The position numbers were made by a program, and so were the translations under genes. Positions 11,348 to 22,182 of a stretch of DNA of 64,000 nt are shown piece after piece (within the stretch, counting starts at the first letter, position 1; the number at the start of each line of letters is the position of its first letter). A model generated the notes under the pieces. It saw only the letters and a list, made by a program, of their open reading frames with translations. It searched no databases and had not been told where the DNA came from. The DNA is taken from positions 70,094,344 through 70,158,343 of the forward strand of contig CM063108.1 of NCBI GenBank assembly GCA_031841125.1. Reading direction: 5' to 3'. Source of the DNA: Acanthococcus lagerstroemiae. Taxonomy: Eukaryota > Arthropoda > Insecta > Hemiptera > Eriococcidae.

Positions 11348-12290
11348 GACGTGCCAAAAACATCGCTCGTCACGTCTCGGTCCGTTCATTCGAAACTCAT
11401 GACGCGCGGCAGCCCCGCGTAGTCGAGTTTCATATCATCGAATGAGGAAAATGGACGACCTATGATGAGGGAGCAAGCACTTCCAATCATGCGTGAGCTA
11501 CACAAACATACGCTATTTTAAATCTACCCGCGCCCGTGAACGTCGAATCCGACAACACGGAGGAGCGTACCGCGTTCTCAATTCGACATCTACTGGCGCA
11601 AATGGATTCAAAAGAGTGCGGTAGGGCTCAGCCACGGCTCAGCAAGGCATACTGCTAGACTACGCACGGGTTGAAATTCTTTACCTACGATAACGTATTT
11701 CTACTTCTATGTAGTATACCTACCTAGGGTACTATAGTAAATGACGAGTAGAAGGTAGAATCGATGGCCGCTAGTTTGGTTTTTGTTTACCTCTTGCGAA
11801 TAGTAATCAGTGTAGATTATATTTTAAGCTATTCAGCATAAGATAATACACAAATCACTACTCGCAAAAGGTAAACAAAAACCAAAATAGCGTGGTGCCA
11901 TCGATTCTACCCATTGTTTATTATAGTACTCTAGTATACCCGTACCCAGCCCCGGAGAGAGAAAAAGAGGGCGCGGGGGAATTTCCACGGGCCCCTTCTT
12001 CCAGTTCATGTTTTACTTTTGTCAGATGGGAAAAATTTATAAGCTACAGGATAAGAGGTTTCTTTCATGGTGTAAGAAGTGATTGCTGATTTGATGTACA
12101 GTATGATGTAGCCGCGGGCGTTGAAATTCAGGTATTTTAAAAATATCGAGTCCTCCTGAAAGTCCGGGCCCGGGTATTCCCCTCCACCACTTGACAGGGT
12201 TGCCCTTACTTAGGGCTACTACCTACATGCATACAACGAAATGGTCGAACCATACTGTTGCAGGCTACAGTAATTCGCATATTCAAACTC
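11348..12290. other. intergenic upstream of the aquaporin exons
   Basis: Moderately GC-rich sequence (ACTCATGACGCGCGGCAGCC region, 11390-11660) that could hold a promoter or 5' untranslated exon of the aquaporin gene. I see no decisive element. Confidence 0.25.
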
Positions 12291-12334
12291 CGCTAGAAGC
12301 GCTGTAACCGCTGCACGAAAAGGTAATGCTGTTC

Positions 12335-12815
12335 TATTATTATTATTTTTTTTAAATACAGTCTTGAAAAGATGTTTGGGTCCACCCACAGGGACATATA
12401 GGCCTCATTGATCAATTATTTTGATACAAGGGTTATAGTCTAATTCCCCTTGGTGATAAGCCATTACTGGGGAATGGTTATGAAAGAGTTTTCCTTCTTT
12501 ATATAGGGCATGCATCCTGCATGGCACATCAGACTAGTCAGGTCGTCATGTGTTAGTAGTCTATCGGTGTGGCTAACCCATCAATTGTACTCTTTTTGAA
12601 TATTCCGGCGGAACAATTAAATTGAACTCCACCTCTTGCTACAATTGGTGTGGCTTGGTCGGGTGTTAAACTTTTTCATATATTCTTGTATTTTATTGTT
12701 TTCTTATCATATTTTAATCTTTAAAATTCGCCGTTCGTACTGGGATTCGAACCCGCGTTCCGTGGTTTAGGAGGCAGCGTTCGAATCCACTCGGCCACCA
12801 AACCGCTGTACTTAA
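12335..12815 (-). mobile_element. tRNA-headed SINE
   Basis: In minus orientation the head (about 12812-12730) has a TGGCCGAGTGG box A and a GGTTCGAATCC box B, the internal RNA polymerase III promoter of a tRNA. A body of about 400 bp follows and ends in an A-rich AATAATAAT tail at about 12335. Near-identical 40-bp segments flank it (12295-12334 and 12816-12855, 35 of 40 matching by eye), like a long target duplication. The tRNA part does not fold into a credible anticodon stem by eye, so it is not called a tRNA gene. Confidence 0.65.
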
Positions 12816-12855
12816 AGAAGCAGTGTAACGGCTGGACGAAAAGGTGATGCTGTTC

Positions 12856-14040
12856 GTTATCACTTGATATTAAACACTACAGTGCAAAGTGTCAGTTGAT
12901 TTACTTAACTCCTGCTTTTAGTTTCATATTAAAATGAATTTGTTCCTTTTTACTAGACTACACTTACCCTGATAAGACAGCATTTTGTTCAGAAATGATT
13001 ATTATCAATTTCAAAATGGTGTTCAAAGTTTACATGCTCATACTAATGTAAGGTTTGTAATGAATCATGTTTTCGTCCGCTGCTAAGCTTTATTCGAATA
13101 TGCGAATTGTTTACTGTATAAATACCTACGTTAATCGTTCGTGTCTTTGTAGAATGAATATGAATAATACGCGTCCTCGTTCGAATTCGAATAAGTATGA
13201 ATTTTATGATCGTCTCGGTGAGCTGTTATAAGTCGAAATCCACACTTGAAGCAAAATGTCCGATATTTATATTTAGTATCTACACATAAGAGAGATGCCC
13301 TTCCGAATCATCGGGTATGATAGAATCCCCACCAACTCATCAATACATGTTTGCGAATAAATTTTGAGAAATTCAGATAGAAAGTTAAGAATCTCTCGTT
13401 ATCATTTCGTCTAGTAGTTACTGAAAACTTCCGACCTGTTGTTACAAATACTATTTCTGCAATTGTTGAGTTGGGATCCTCCCTCCGCGTCTTTGAACCA
13501 GTTCCTACTGCACCAAGTTTATCGTTACTAGGGTCTGTATTAATCTTTTAATTATTACTTATACTTGTACCGATGCGATACTTAAAAGGGTATTTTCCGG
13601 GGCCGGAGGTGCGGTGTCTTAGGGCCACTTTGGCTTGCGTGCATCGCCATACGTCCCACCACACCATCAGAAATGTGAGCTGCACGGTTCGTAGGTATTT
13701 CAAAACATATAAGTAGGGCGGATGCTAGCTTCACTTCCAAAATGCCCGATTAGCGTAAAACGTGCTCCAGGCTAATTATTGAAAGAAAAAAAAATTATCT
13801 ATTTATTCCTCTGTCGTTTGCTTCCTTTTCTGTTGGCCGGTGGGGGGGAGGGAGGGGTCCTAACTTGCTATCTGGAAAATGAATAATACAGGTGCCTTTC
13901 TATTTACTGTATTTTATTTTTTTGTTTGTCAGCTGAAATTTATAAAGTTTTAGTCGAAATTATTCTCCGTGTTTAGTCCCTTCTATGTTTTTTCTTTCTT
14001 TCTTTCTTTTCTTTAATGCGCTTCTTCTAATTAAACGACC
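12856..14040. other. intergenic, no feature recognised
   Basis: AT-rich with short simple runs (TTTCTTTCTTTC near 13993) and a G-rich patch near 13841. I recognise no exon or element. Confidence 0.4.
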
Positions 14041-14310
14041 CTGAACCATAATTCCGGTGCAGTTACTTTGCGCACATTCTACCTTTTAACGTGTATTTTC
14101 CGCACAAATGTATGGTTAGTTTGCGCACCGGCGATTCCCCAGCTGTAAAAAGAAAAGGTGCAGTTTGCGCACACGTTGACCGAAAGAAAAAGTCTGAGAA
14201 AAGAAGATAATGAGATGACAACATATAGCACGGGAGAGTACAGGATAGGACTGGCGAGACTGCGGTACTGAGAAGTTCGGGTATGACACAACATGTACGA
14301 AAATGAATCA

Positions 14311-14605
14311 TGGTGCATTTACATTACAGTTGTCAACAAGTTGAACACATGCCTGTGTGTTGGCAACATCGTCGATAAATTCGGGATTGATATACATTGG
14401 AAATGTTTTAAAACAGATGTTGTCAACTCTTATCACTAATTTTTGCCGCCGAGAAGCGCCTTGCCCCTTTTCCAACAGAGTTGTCAACACTTTCAAACTG
14501 ACTCGAGTCGGTTTCCGAAGATCTTGTTCTCAACATGTTTTCAACATCACATAATCGCCAACATAGTGTTTTCAACTTGTTGACAACTGTAGTGTAAATG
14601 CACCA
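14311..14605. mobile_element. MITE with TGGTGCATTTACA ends
   Basis: A 295-bp element has inverted ends of about 40 bp starting TGGTGCATTTACAYTACAG, followed by TTGTCAACAAGTTGAA. TCA flanks both ends, so a 3-bp target duplication is likely (a PIF/Harbinger-like pattern). It is inserted in MULE relic 1 upstream of the transposase remnant. Confidence 0.75.
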
Positions 14606-14644
14606 TCAAGTCTTGTAATATCTTCACTGCGTTGTCAACATTTT

Positions 14645-15229
14645 TATGCCGACTTTGAAAAGGGTGGACATACCGCTGTACTCGCTGAGTTTCTGCAATG
14701 TCATGTTCGTTGTTGTGCCTTTCACTTAGGACAAGCGTGGTTCCGCAGATTGCAGAAAAATAGTATCACTTTGCAGCTGTACTTGGACTAAGAATCAGAA
14801 GAAGGAAAGTGGCTGAAGCGTTTCTTCGGATTGAGTTATCTGCCGGCTGACGAAGTGGAAGACGCGTTCGTTGGCCTAATATCCATCGCTCTGGACATCA
14901 ACATGGACTTTCCCGATTATGTCCTCGAGAATTACGTACTTTCAGACTCCAACTTTCCCCCGTAGCTATGGGCAAGACCTCCATCAGGTCACCCGCGAAC
15001 TACTAATGGCCTCGAAAGTTTCCACAGACATTACAATAGTTGTTTTTATAAGGCCAGCCCCAACGTCTTCGTCGTCATTGACACACTTCTCGAATTACAA
15101 GCCGAGACTGCCCTCAAGATTTCGTCAATTCGCCGCAATGCCCAGTCGTATCAAAGAAGGGAATCTAAGAAACACGCACACCAAATGAAAATATTGTGGA
15201 CGGACTATGTTTGCGGGAGAATAACGTGA
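14645..15229 (+). pseudogene. MULE transposase, C-terminal fragment
   Basis: One reading frame of about 195 codons runs through 14645-15229 and is broken by TAA at 14789 and TAG at 14963. It contains CAFHLGQAWFRRLQ (14714 onward), WLKRFFGLSYLPADEVEDAF, and HPRTTNGLESFHRH followed by PNVFV and a Q-rich helix. This order is the conserved C-terminal half of Mutator-like transposases, where the RTTNG.E.FH motif follows the catalytic core. The N-terminal DNA-binding part and first catalytic residues are absent. The fragment lies inside an element with MULE-type termini and target duplication, so function and context agree. Confidence 0.8.
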
Positions 15230-15462
15230 GAACATTATGTCAAAGTCGCTGGGTACATGATGCATACAACACAAATTGTTTAGAGGTGGATTAAATCGCA
15301 CATTTTTAATCACGCTGAAGACAGTCCTAAGCCTGTTAAAGTGAGAAGGAAAATGTGCACAAACTACATTACCTTTCATCTGAATACGTGTGCGCAAACT
15401 GTGCTATAATTTCCCCGTCATATTTTCATCATGTGCGCAAAGTGTACGCAGGGCCATAATTC

Positions 15463-16292
15463 TGCTTGATTCCCGCTTCCTACTAAATCCTGGAATCAGG
15501 GTCGGATGAAGATCGTGAGCACCCCTACTTGCTTAGAAGCACCCCCCCCCCCGAGCTGTTGCTATAAAATAATTACTTGCCCTTGCCCCCGTCAAAACAT
15601 TTCAACACACAAAAGTTGGATGGCTGTAATTCGAGTATATGTTTAAGAAAGCGTTGGGAATGAATTTTTGTACTTATATTATACTCGAAAAATTTTCCAC
15701 CCCTCAAGAGTGTTCCACCCTGGACACGGGCCCGCATTAATCTGGGCCTGCCTGGAATCCTGGGCTGACTGCTTCGCAGGTCTGTTACACCTAATTTTAC
15801 GTGTAATATATGGTCAAACATGTCAGAACGACGCCAGATTTTATATGTATCGTGAAAAGTTAGGTTTGAACGAGTCGAATGTTTTTTAAAACCTAGTTTA
15901 CATGTAGGTAGGTATAACTCAGACCATTAGACTACATGGATGTCCAGTTGGTATTCGTTGTATTTTTCGATCCGCTGGTTTATAGTGTGTAGATGGACTG
16001 TTGTAGAAAAATTCTTTCCCAAACTGGTTTGTTCTTTTTGGTGATTAGATTTCCAGGTAATTCTTTATCGTGTTCTTTATTACTTCTAAGAAACCTTCGA
16101 AGTTGAGGAGCAATTGTTCTGTAGTTTTCGATATTATTTTTATTGTCTATAATAGTCTCCCTTAAATTGAATTTAATTTTAGTTTGAAAATACGTCTATA
16201 CAATTTATAACAATTTATTACTCCCCTCCCCCCAATGAATCGAGTGGTCGAGACTCTGGCGCTGCCGAAAGCGCGGTCACCTTTATTCGAAC
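15463..16292. other. intergenic, no feature recognised
   Basis: Includes a C-run near 15541 and ORFs in both directions without domain signal. Nothing is supported. Confidence 0.4.
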
Positions 16293-16441
16293 GGGTTAGT
16301 GTCAATTAGGCGCGGGCGATTAGACGCGGCCGATTAGGCGCAGACAATTGGGCGAAAAGAGGGGGTGTCAAGTAGGCGAGAAGATGATTGGGCGCCGAAA
16401 CCAAATTAGGCGCCGATACGAAGTAATCGGTGTATTAAATA

Positions 16442-17328
16442 CAGTAAAACTTCGTTATAACGCTCACGCTTATAACGCTATCCCGCTTTTAACGCTCAAA
16501 AACGTTGGTCCCAGCTCCAAGAGTGCATTTTCAAGGTAAAATTAATCGGATATAACGCTCCTGCTTCCCGCATTTAAAGCTTGAATTCCCATGCAAGTTT
16601 TAACAAGATTCTCGATTTTCGTGCTAGTTTTATCTTTTTCATTCTTCTATTGACTGATTTTTGTACTCGGAACAGTATAGGTACCTAATTTCATTCAGTT
16701 GTGTACATTCTTGTGTGCTGAAAGGTACGATTTAAAGAGCTGTCTGGCTTCATTAAGAATGATTTGATTAGCCCTTTGAGTGGTGAGGGAGATGAACCAC
16801 TTGCTGATGAATGTAGGGACGAATTGAAAGCAAGCGGATTTGATATTGACGAGTACATTCATTTTGATGACGATCTCTTTACCACTGAAGAAGAAATTTG
16901 GACCAGATTATTTCAACCTATAAGAACAATACCGCACATCTACAGAAAATGAAAGTGACAATGAAGAAGAAAATTGCATTCCAGAACCCCCTCCCTCTAA
17001 AGTGGAGGCATTCAATTCGTTAGGCATTTTGTTAGGAATTATTTATCTTCTATCCCTAATATCTCTCCAGAGTTATTTTTTCAATTAAATTCCATGGAAA
17101 ATGTAATTTTAAAACCTAGTTGCACTAAACAAACAAAAATATATGATTTTTTCATGTAATGATACATATGTAATTATGCGTGCAAGTTTTTGACAAATAC
17201 ATATACTATGTATACTGTTTTCTAAAAGTTTAACTTTTTTTCCCAGCATTTCCCGCATATAACACTTTTCCGCTTATAACACTATTTTCCTCTGGTCCCT
17301 AGAAGAGCGTTATAACGAAGTTTTAATA
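16442..17328 (+). mobile_element. pogo/Tigger-like relic nested in MULE relic 2
   Basis: The ends are CAGTAAAACTTCGTTATAACGC and a decayed inverse (GCGTTATAACGAAGTTTTA). Further GCTTATAACGCT words lie just inside both ends. TA precedes the left end. The CAGTAAAACTTCGTTATAACG end is characteristic of pogo/Tigger transposons. Only the transposase tail is left inside. Confidence 0.8.
16730..17157 (+). pseudogene. pogo/Tigger transposase C-terminal tail
   Basis: An open stretch (16764-16949) reads GEGDEPLADECRDELKASGF and is acidic. After a frame change the sequence encodes EPPPSKVEAFNSLGILLGI, LNSMENVI and finally KQTKIYDFF. Acidic linker, P.S..EA...L, then an LN.ME and KQ..I.DFF tail is the usual C-terminus of pogo-group (CENP-B/jerky-like) transposases. 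The DDE catalytic domain and N-terminal DNA-binding domain are missing. It is a fossil with at least one frameshift. Confidence 0.7.
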
Positions 17329-17409
17329 TGAAATATCAAATGAGTACGAGACAAATAAATTTAGAATATAAAATGAATAAAAACGGAAAAACGACCTCCC
17401 TTGACATGG

Positions 17410-17629
17410 TTATTTGTCCGAGGGTATTCGGTTAAGAGGGGATTGTATACATTCTGCCATGTAATACGAAGGCGGGGGGCTGTTTTCTACTACGACGGTT
17501 ACGACGACCAACGTAGCTATCCTCCAAATACCCAAGTAAAGGTTCCAAATACTCATCAACGTAACTCTCCAGTTCTTTAAAAGTGGAAACAACGGCAGTC
17601 GGAGAAACAAATGCCAATGGTCCTAACAT
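17410..17629 (-). pseudogene. MULE transposase fragment in relic 2
   Basis: On the minus strand a 65-codon frame contains ELESYVDEYLEPLLGYLEDS followed by YVGRRNRRSRKQPPAF. The pattern YLED.YVGRRNRRSR..P.F occurs in Mutator-like transposases shortly before the W...RTNN motif. An overlapping frame continues with AECIQSPLNRIPSD, so a frameshift is likely near 17455. The rest of the transposase is not seen. Confidence 0.6.
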
Positions 17630-17768
17630 GTTCGTAAATTAAAAAAGAAAATGAATAATGAAACCGGGTTTCACGCCCAGTTCTTTCTCCCGCGCCTGAA
17701 TGTCCACTGCGTCCAATTGGTTAGCGCCTTATATCGTCCGCGCCTAATTGCCCGGATCCCATTCAAAC

Positions 17769-18890
17769 TGTGAGTGATTTTACCAAACTAGGCAAATGGC
17801 GCATACAAATGCTTGACATTGGACATTGTGAACATTCAAATAACGATGAATAGTGGCGACATCCACGCGCACATGAGATGACCCATGCATAATTCCAGTG
17901 TTACATCGTGTTGTTTTAGCGGCATCAGAATTATTCGCATTGCCGGGATAATGTGTGACCCAGGTCCCCGTCATGGGTAAAGTAAGCCCAACCGCGTTTA
18001 CGGCACTAATTGCTAACGTTTAATCTAATATGCGTGGCATTTTCTCCAATTTTACACGGTGTGCCATTATCCGTCAACAGCACTCACGCTATAACGAGAG
18101 TAGGTATTCAAAAACGCAACAAACGTGCGCTATCGTCGATTGATAAGCATTTTCAAATTGAGACGAGTCAATAAACTTAATTCGAGTATTAAACGTTACA
18201 AGTCGATTTGGTATTAGGTGTAGGCCTACTAGTAGGTAAAGGTAATGTGGCCTACCTGCATTTAATGCCTATATGATTATGAATAGTTGTCTCGTCGAAT
18301 AGTAGATTGAAAATACTTACCTGCTGCTGGAGGCTGTCGAATTGCGTTCAAAAACTTCGCAGAATTTTCAAGTTATTCATAATCAGCGGGATTGTTTCAA
18401 TTCGACACCGACGACAGAAATTCAGCTTCTGCCTTCGATTTCATACGAACAAATCTCGGCGCCGATGTTCGCTTCATAAAATTAGCGGTAAAATAATTGA
18501 CTACGTACATGCTGCAGAGTAAATACCATTTGTCAGTTGTTTGTGGGCCCGATTACAATACTATTAGGGGTTCTCAGTATTCAACTACTTTCGGCCATTC
18601 GGTCACCCTTTGACCGAGGTAGATTCATTTGTCAGTCTTAACGTCGACCACAAACTCGGTTTAGTTTTCTAGCTTACTCGTAAATTTTTTCGGGGTCGCT
18701 ATTCGAGTATGTTTACCTCAGTGCTGCGACGAGTGTGCAATGGACAATCGAAAACAAAAAGAAATCGGTTAACGAAAACGAAACCGAAGTACGACCATTT
18801 TAGGATGCCGTCTTTATTATATATGAGCTGAGTAAATACTAAAAGTTGTACAGGTACCTAGTTGGTAAACTACAATTTAGGTATAGGTGG
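17769..18890. other. intergenic, no feature recognised
   Basis: Mixed-composition sequence with only short ORFs and no repeat or exon signature that I can support. Confidence 0.4.
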
Positions 18891-19030
18891 TATAGCGGTG
18901 TATAAGGATAGACCTATACATATAGTTCCTTATTTGCAACCTCGCAGACAGTAAAAGAATTATAGCGGTGTATAAGGATAGACCTATACATATAGTTCCT
19001 TATTTGCAACCTCGCAGACAGTAAAAGAAT
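18891..19030 (+). repeat. perfect 70-bp tandem duplication
   Basis: 18891-18960 and 18961-19030 are identical over all 70 bases (unit starts TATAGCGGTGTATAAGG). Perfect identity points to a recent event or an assembly duplication. Confidence 0.95.
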
Positions 19031-19286
19031 CAAATTCGAATTTATTTTGTCGGTCATGACGCAATATTTGCGTATCCTTTGCCGATGGAACAGTTTTCTG
19101 GCCGATAGAGGGTAAGCAAAAGTAAAGAGGCCAGCATTTCGAACAAGAAAGTTCAAAAAATTAGTACACAGAATACATAGCTATAATAAATACACAATTA
19201 TGCCGACGGACTATACAAGAAACTTCCCAACGCGACAGTGGCGCTTGCTACGCTGTATTCGTGCTTGCGGATTTAAAAGTATAAGT

Positions 19287-19527
19287 GGCAAAAGAACTTA
19301 TCCACAAAATCCTTTTTTTGAGAACACGTGATTCGAAGTTCAAGAGTCATGTAGAGACTATTATGACATTGCGTTTATTGATAAGCTTTTTTCAACGTGA
19401 GTACACATTTTTGAATTAGGGGCCCAATTTTGAAAAATTCTACGGTTTACGCTCTTTCCAACGATACTAATAACTCATTTTTTTTTTTACAAATGAGGGT
19501 TAGTTCCCTTTTGTTAAACAGCGTCCA
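19287..19527 (+). mobile_element. MITE family A, copy 4
   Basis: Matches copy 1 from GAGAACACGTGATTCGAAG through CTCTTTCCAACGATACTAA to CAGCGTCCA. The left terminus has decayed and a T-run has expanded near 19480. Confidence 0.75.
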
Positions 19528-19577
19528 AGTATGTGGATAAACAAACAAGATACACACGAGAATGAATCGCGTTTGCT

Positions 19578-19695
19578 TGGGGTGCGTTCAGAAACGTGTA
19601 ACTAGCAAGCGGTTGCAGTGATTGTTTATTACTCCAGTCCAGACTGGAGTAAGTATGTAACTGCTTGCTGGTTACACGTCTCTGAACGCACCCCA
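19578..19695. mobile_element. small foldback MITE
   Basis: 118 bp with inverted arms of about 40 bp (TGGGGTGCGTTCAGARACG continuing into TGTAACYAGCAAGC) around a short loop. No target duplication was recognised. Confidence 0.7.
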
Positions 19696-19900
19696 GTGGC
19701 GCTTGTGGTTTTAAATGTAAAAGTGAACGTAATCTTGTGTAAAAAAAAACAGATAGGAAGATGGTTTTACATCATACTTACAGTCTCTGCAAAAGTAACT
19801 CGTGGTATCAACATAAGGAATCGATGAAAGGAGTTCTTTTTGTGAGGTTTGTAATATTATTGGGTATGATTCTTGCTGAAAGTAGGGTCGGCGTGAACCA

Positions 19901-20123
19901 GCTGACATTTGTAAACAAAATGAGTTATTAGTATCGTTCGAAAGAGTGTAAAAAGTAGAATTTTTCAGAATTAGGCCCCAATTCAAAAATGTATACTCAC
20001 ATTGATCAAAGCCTATCAGTAAACGCTATGTCATATAGTTTCTACATGTCTCTTGAACTTAGAATCACGTGTTCACAAAAAACAGATTTTGCTGGTTGGT
20101 TCCCTTACGCTTAACTGCGTCCA
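19901..20123 (-). mobile_element. MITE family A, copy 5
   Basis: Reverse-complement copy from ACATTTGTAAACAAAATGAG to TAACTGCGTCCA. The outer left terminus is missing. Confidence 0.75.
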
Positions 20124-20249
20124 AGTGCGACCGTACTTTTCGTTTTTTGTTCAAAGTTGGTTAGTGGAATAGCCGCTCATCAGACATCAGCTGAAAGGCC
20201 GACCCTATTACTAGGTTGCAAAGCGACCTGGCTTGTTTTGTTATGTTGT

Positions 20250-21020
20250 AGGTTTTTTCATCTTCAGAGTTTTATCAATTTGTTTTTCATGGTTATGTTA
20301 ATATGTCGTGACAAAATTATTTTGTCTTCCTTTTTGTTATGTCGTTCAGCATGGTTTACAGTCAATGGTAATGTCGCGTAGCATAATCTGTTATCAATTA
20401 TTATGTTGTGTAGCATCAGGCGCGGATCCAGGGGAGAATGGGGAAATCCCCCAATCCAAATAGAAAGAAAAAACCTGAGGAGAGGAGGCAGCACCAAAGT
20501 TTCTGCGCCCTTCGCGCACTTTTCCTTCTGCCACTCCCCCCTCTCCACATACACCCAAAAAATGATCATCTGGATCCGTGCCTGTTAGCATAGTTCATCA
20601 TTAATTTAATCATTGACAAAATATCATAACATAATTTGTTTTGTTATTTTGTTTTATCATTGGGTTCATTTTTTAAATTATGTCATTGACGAAACGGTCT
20701 TGACAAAAAACAATTCAAGGTTTTGTCATTATGATAAAATTTTGAAATTTCAATGCTGGTCATTTCATCATTTTGTTTTTTATGTCTAACAACATTGCCT
20801 CATATTATACATTATGCTAAATGACAAATAACAAGTGATAGAATACACTGATTGATAAAATTGAGCTGTAAGGATTCGTTTGGATTTTGATTTTCCTTAC
20901 AAGATTCTGTAGATTTTCATTTTGTAAGCGAGAAACAAATTCCTTACAAAACCAGACATCTCAATTTTGTCGCTTAGCATAGTCCATCACATATTTTTTT
21001 GCCGTTTAGCATACTGTACT
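20250..21020. repeat. dispersed repeat, mate at about 28890-29240
   Basis: Both regions contain in order TTGACAAAATTATTT-like, CGCTTAGCAT, TTTTGTTATTYTG, TTGACRAAACGGTYYTG and AAGGTTTTGTCAT words with moderate divergence. The sequence is rich in TGTCATT and TAGCAT. Class unknown. A hAT-like MITE (20417-20584) is inserted in this copy. Confidence 0.6.
20417..20584. mobile_element. hAT-like MITE, CAGGCGCGGATCCAG ends
   Basis: 168 bp with 15-bp inverted ends that differ at one base (CAGGCGCGGATCCAG and CAGGCACGGATCCAG). TAGCAT lies at the left edge and one base beyond the right edge. It is related to 714-916. Confidence 0.7.
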
Positions 21021-21124
21021 CAAGAGTTAAAAACAATATAATAAATATTAGGTAGCCAGGTATGCTCATTCGAAATTTTGGAGTTCCAGCCCAATCAAGC
21101 CTATCCCCAGGGTTGCAATGTAGA

Positions 21125-21245
21125 CGACGCGTTGTTTTAAAACGTTTAAAACATGTTTTAAAACAAAGAAAACGTTTTAAATGTTTTTTAAGTGTTTTAA
21201 ACATGTTTTTTATTGTTAATTTTAAACAAAAAAACAAGTTTTTTA
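21125..21245. repeat. TTTTAAAAC-rich palindromic tract
   Basis: GTTTTAAAACGTTTAAAACA and variants (ATGTTTTAAAAC, CGTTTTAAATG) recur. The word is self-complementary, so ORFs appear on both strands (minus 20974-21411 and plus 21062-21295). Neither has a domain. Confidence 0.55.
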
Positions 21246-21462
21246 GAAGAAATTTTATGACTTTGAAGCTACATTTTGAACCTTTAAAAAGATAACTAAT
21301 ACAAAACAAGCAGCTAAAGTCTGGTCCAGTTAAAAAACATAATTTTTTCACGGCGCTGATAACCTGTTCTCGAATTTGTCTTTCCCCTCCAACTTCAAAA
21401 TACCCATACATCGATGTGTATTGCGGGTAGCCAGTTATGTTTCATAACTGGACCCGACTTTA

Positions 21463-21508
21463 GCTGCTGGAAGAGGGTTGGCTTTGGACTGAAAGATTAG
21501 AGACTAGT
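21463..21508 (+). repeat. 46-bp segment repeated at 41919-41964
   Basis: GCTGCTGGAA.AGGGT.GGCT, then GACTGAAA.ATTAGAGACTAG, occur in both places. Here the segment abuts MITE family A copy 6. Origin unknown. Confidence 0.55.
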
Positions 21509-21767
21509 TGGACTCTGTTAAGCATAAGGGAGCAAACCATAGCAAAATCTGTTTTTTGAGAACACGTGATTCCGAAGTTCAAGAGCCATGTGGAAACTAC
21601 ATATATTACATAGCATTTACTGATAAGCTTTTTTCAACGTGAGTACACATATTTGAATCGGGGGGCCCAATTTTGAAAAATTCTACTTTTTACACTCTTT
21701 CCAACAATACTAATAACTCATTTTGTTCACAAATGTTAATTAGTTCCCTTATGCTTAACAGCATCCA
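21509..21767 (+). mobile_element. MITE family A, copy 6 (full length)
   Basis: Complete copy from TGGACTCTGTTAAGCATAAG to CTTAACAGCATCCA with the same internal order as copy 1. Confidence 0.8.
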
Positions 21768-22182
21768 AGTGTAGTAAATGTTCGAAAATATGTCAAAAAA
21801 TGCAAAAATTCAGAAAATTGATAAAATATGCTCCAAATATGCTTCTAAAATACCAAGTATGCAATCATATTGAAATATGCAAAAATACAGAATATCAAAT
21901 AGGGCTCATTTCACTCGGAATTTCATGTTTCGCAAAGATATCTTCAAAATGTTTGATTTGATCATTTGATTGACAGATGAGTAAAAGGTAGGTGGACAGT
22001 GGACAAACTAGAGGATATTTTACTGCATTCATTGACTGGCTGATGAGTTAAAGTCAATAAAATGAGCTTTTCGCTAACTTCATCGCTAACTTCCTACACT
22101 GGTATTGATGAAACAAAACCAAATCTGAAATGTTGGAGCTTTGAGACCCAGTATCAACGTCTGTTATCTGAATAAACGTACC

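Larger units (their letters stand above)
14055..15453 (+). mobile_element. MULE relic 1, TTTGCGCACA-word termini
   Basis: CCATAATTC occurs exactly at both edges (14046-14054 and 15454-15462), a 9-bp target duplication typical of Mutator-like elements. The ends align as inverted repeats (CGGTGCAGTTACTTTGCGCAC and CCCTGCGTACACTTTGCGCAC). Inside each end the word TTTGCGCAC(A) recurs: 14067, 14120 and 14164 on the left, and inverted at 15389 and 15432 on the right. The interior carries a MULE transposase C-terminal part (14645-15229) and a nested MITE (14311-14605). Confidence 0.85.
16293..17760 (-). mobile_element. MULE relic 2, AATTAGGCGC-word termini
   Basis: The left end is an array of AATTAGGCGC-like words (16304-16420, spaced 13-17 bases). 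The right end carries the same word inverted (GCGCCTAATTGCCC at 17740, GCGCCTTATATCGTCCG at 17724). Flanks ATTCGAAC (16285-16292) and ATTCAAAC (17761-17768) match at 7 of 8 bases. A MULE transposase fragment lies at 17410-17629 on the minus strand. A pogo-type relic is inserted at 16442-17328. Confidence 0.75.

Noticed and set aside
12730..12812. Possible tRNA gene on the minus strand
   Set aside because: Box A and B are present but no convincing anticodon and acceptor stems form, and it heads a SINE with a body and flanking duplication.
14063..14318. Minus-strand ORFs of about 80 codons
   Set aside because: They lie over the left word array of MULE relic 1 and have no domain.
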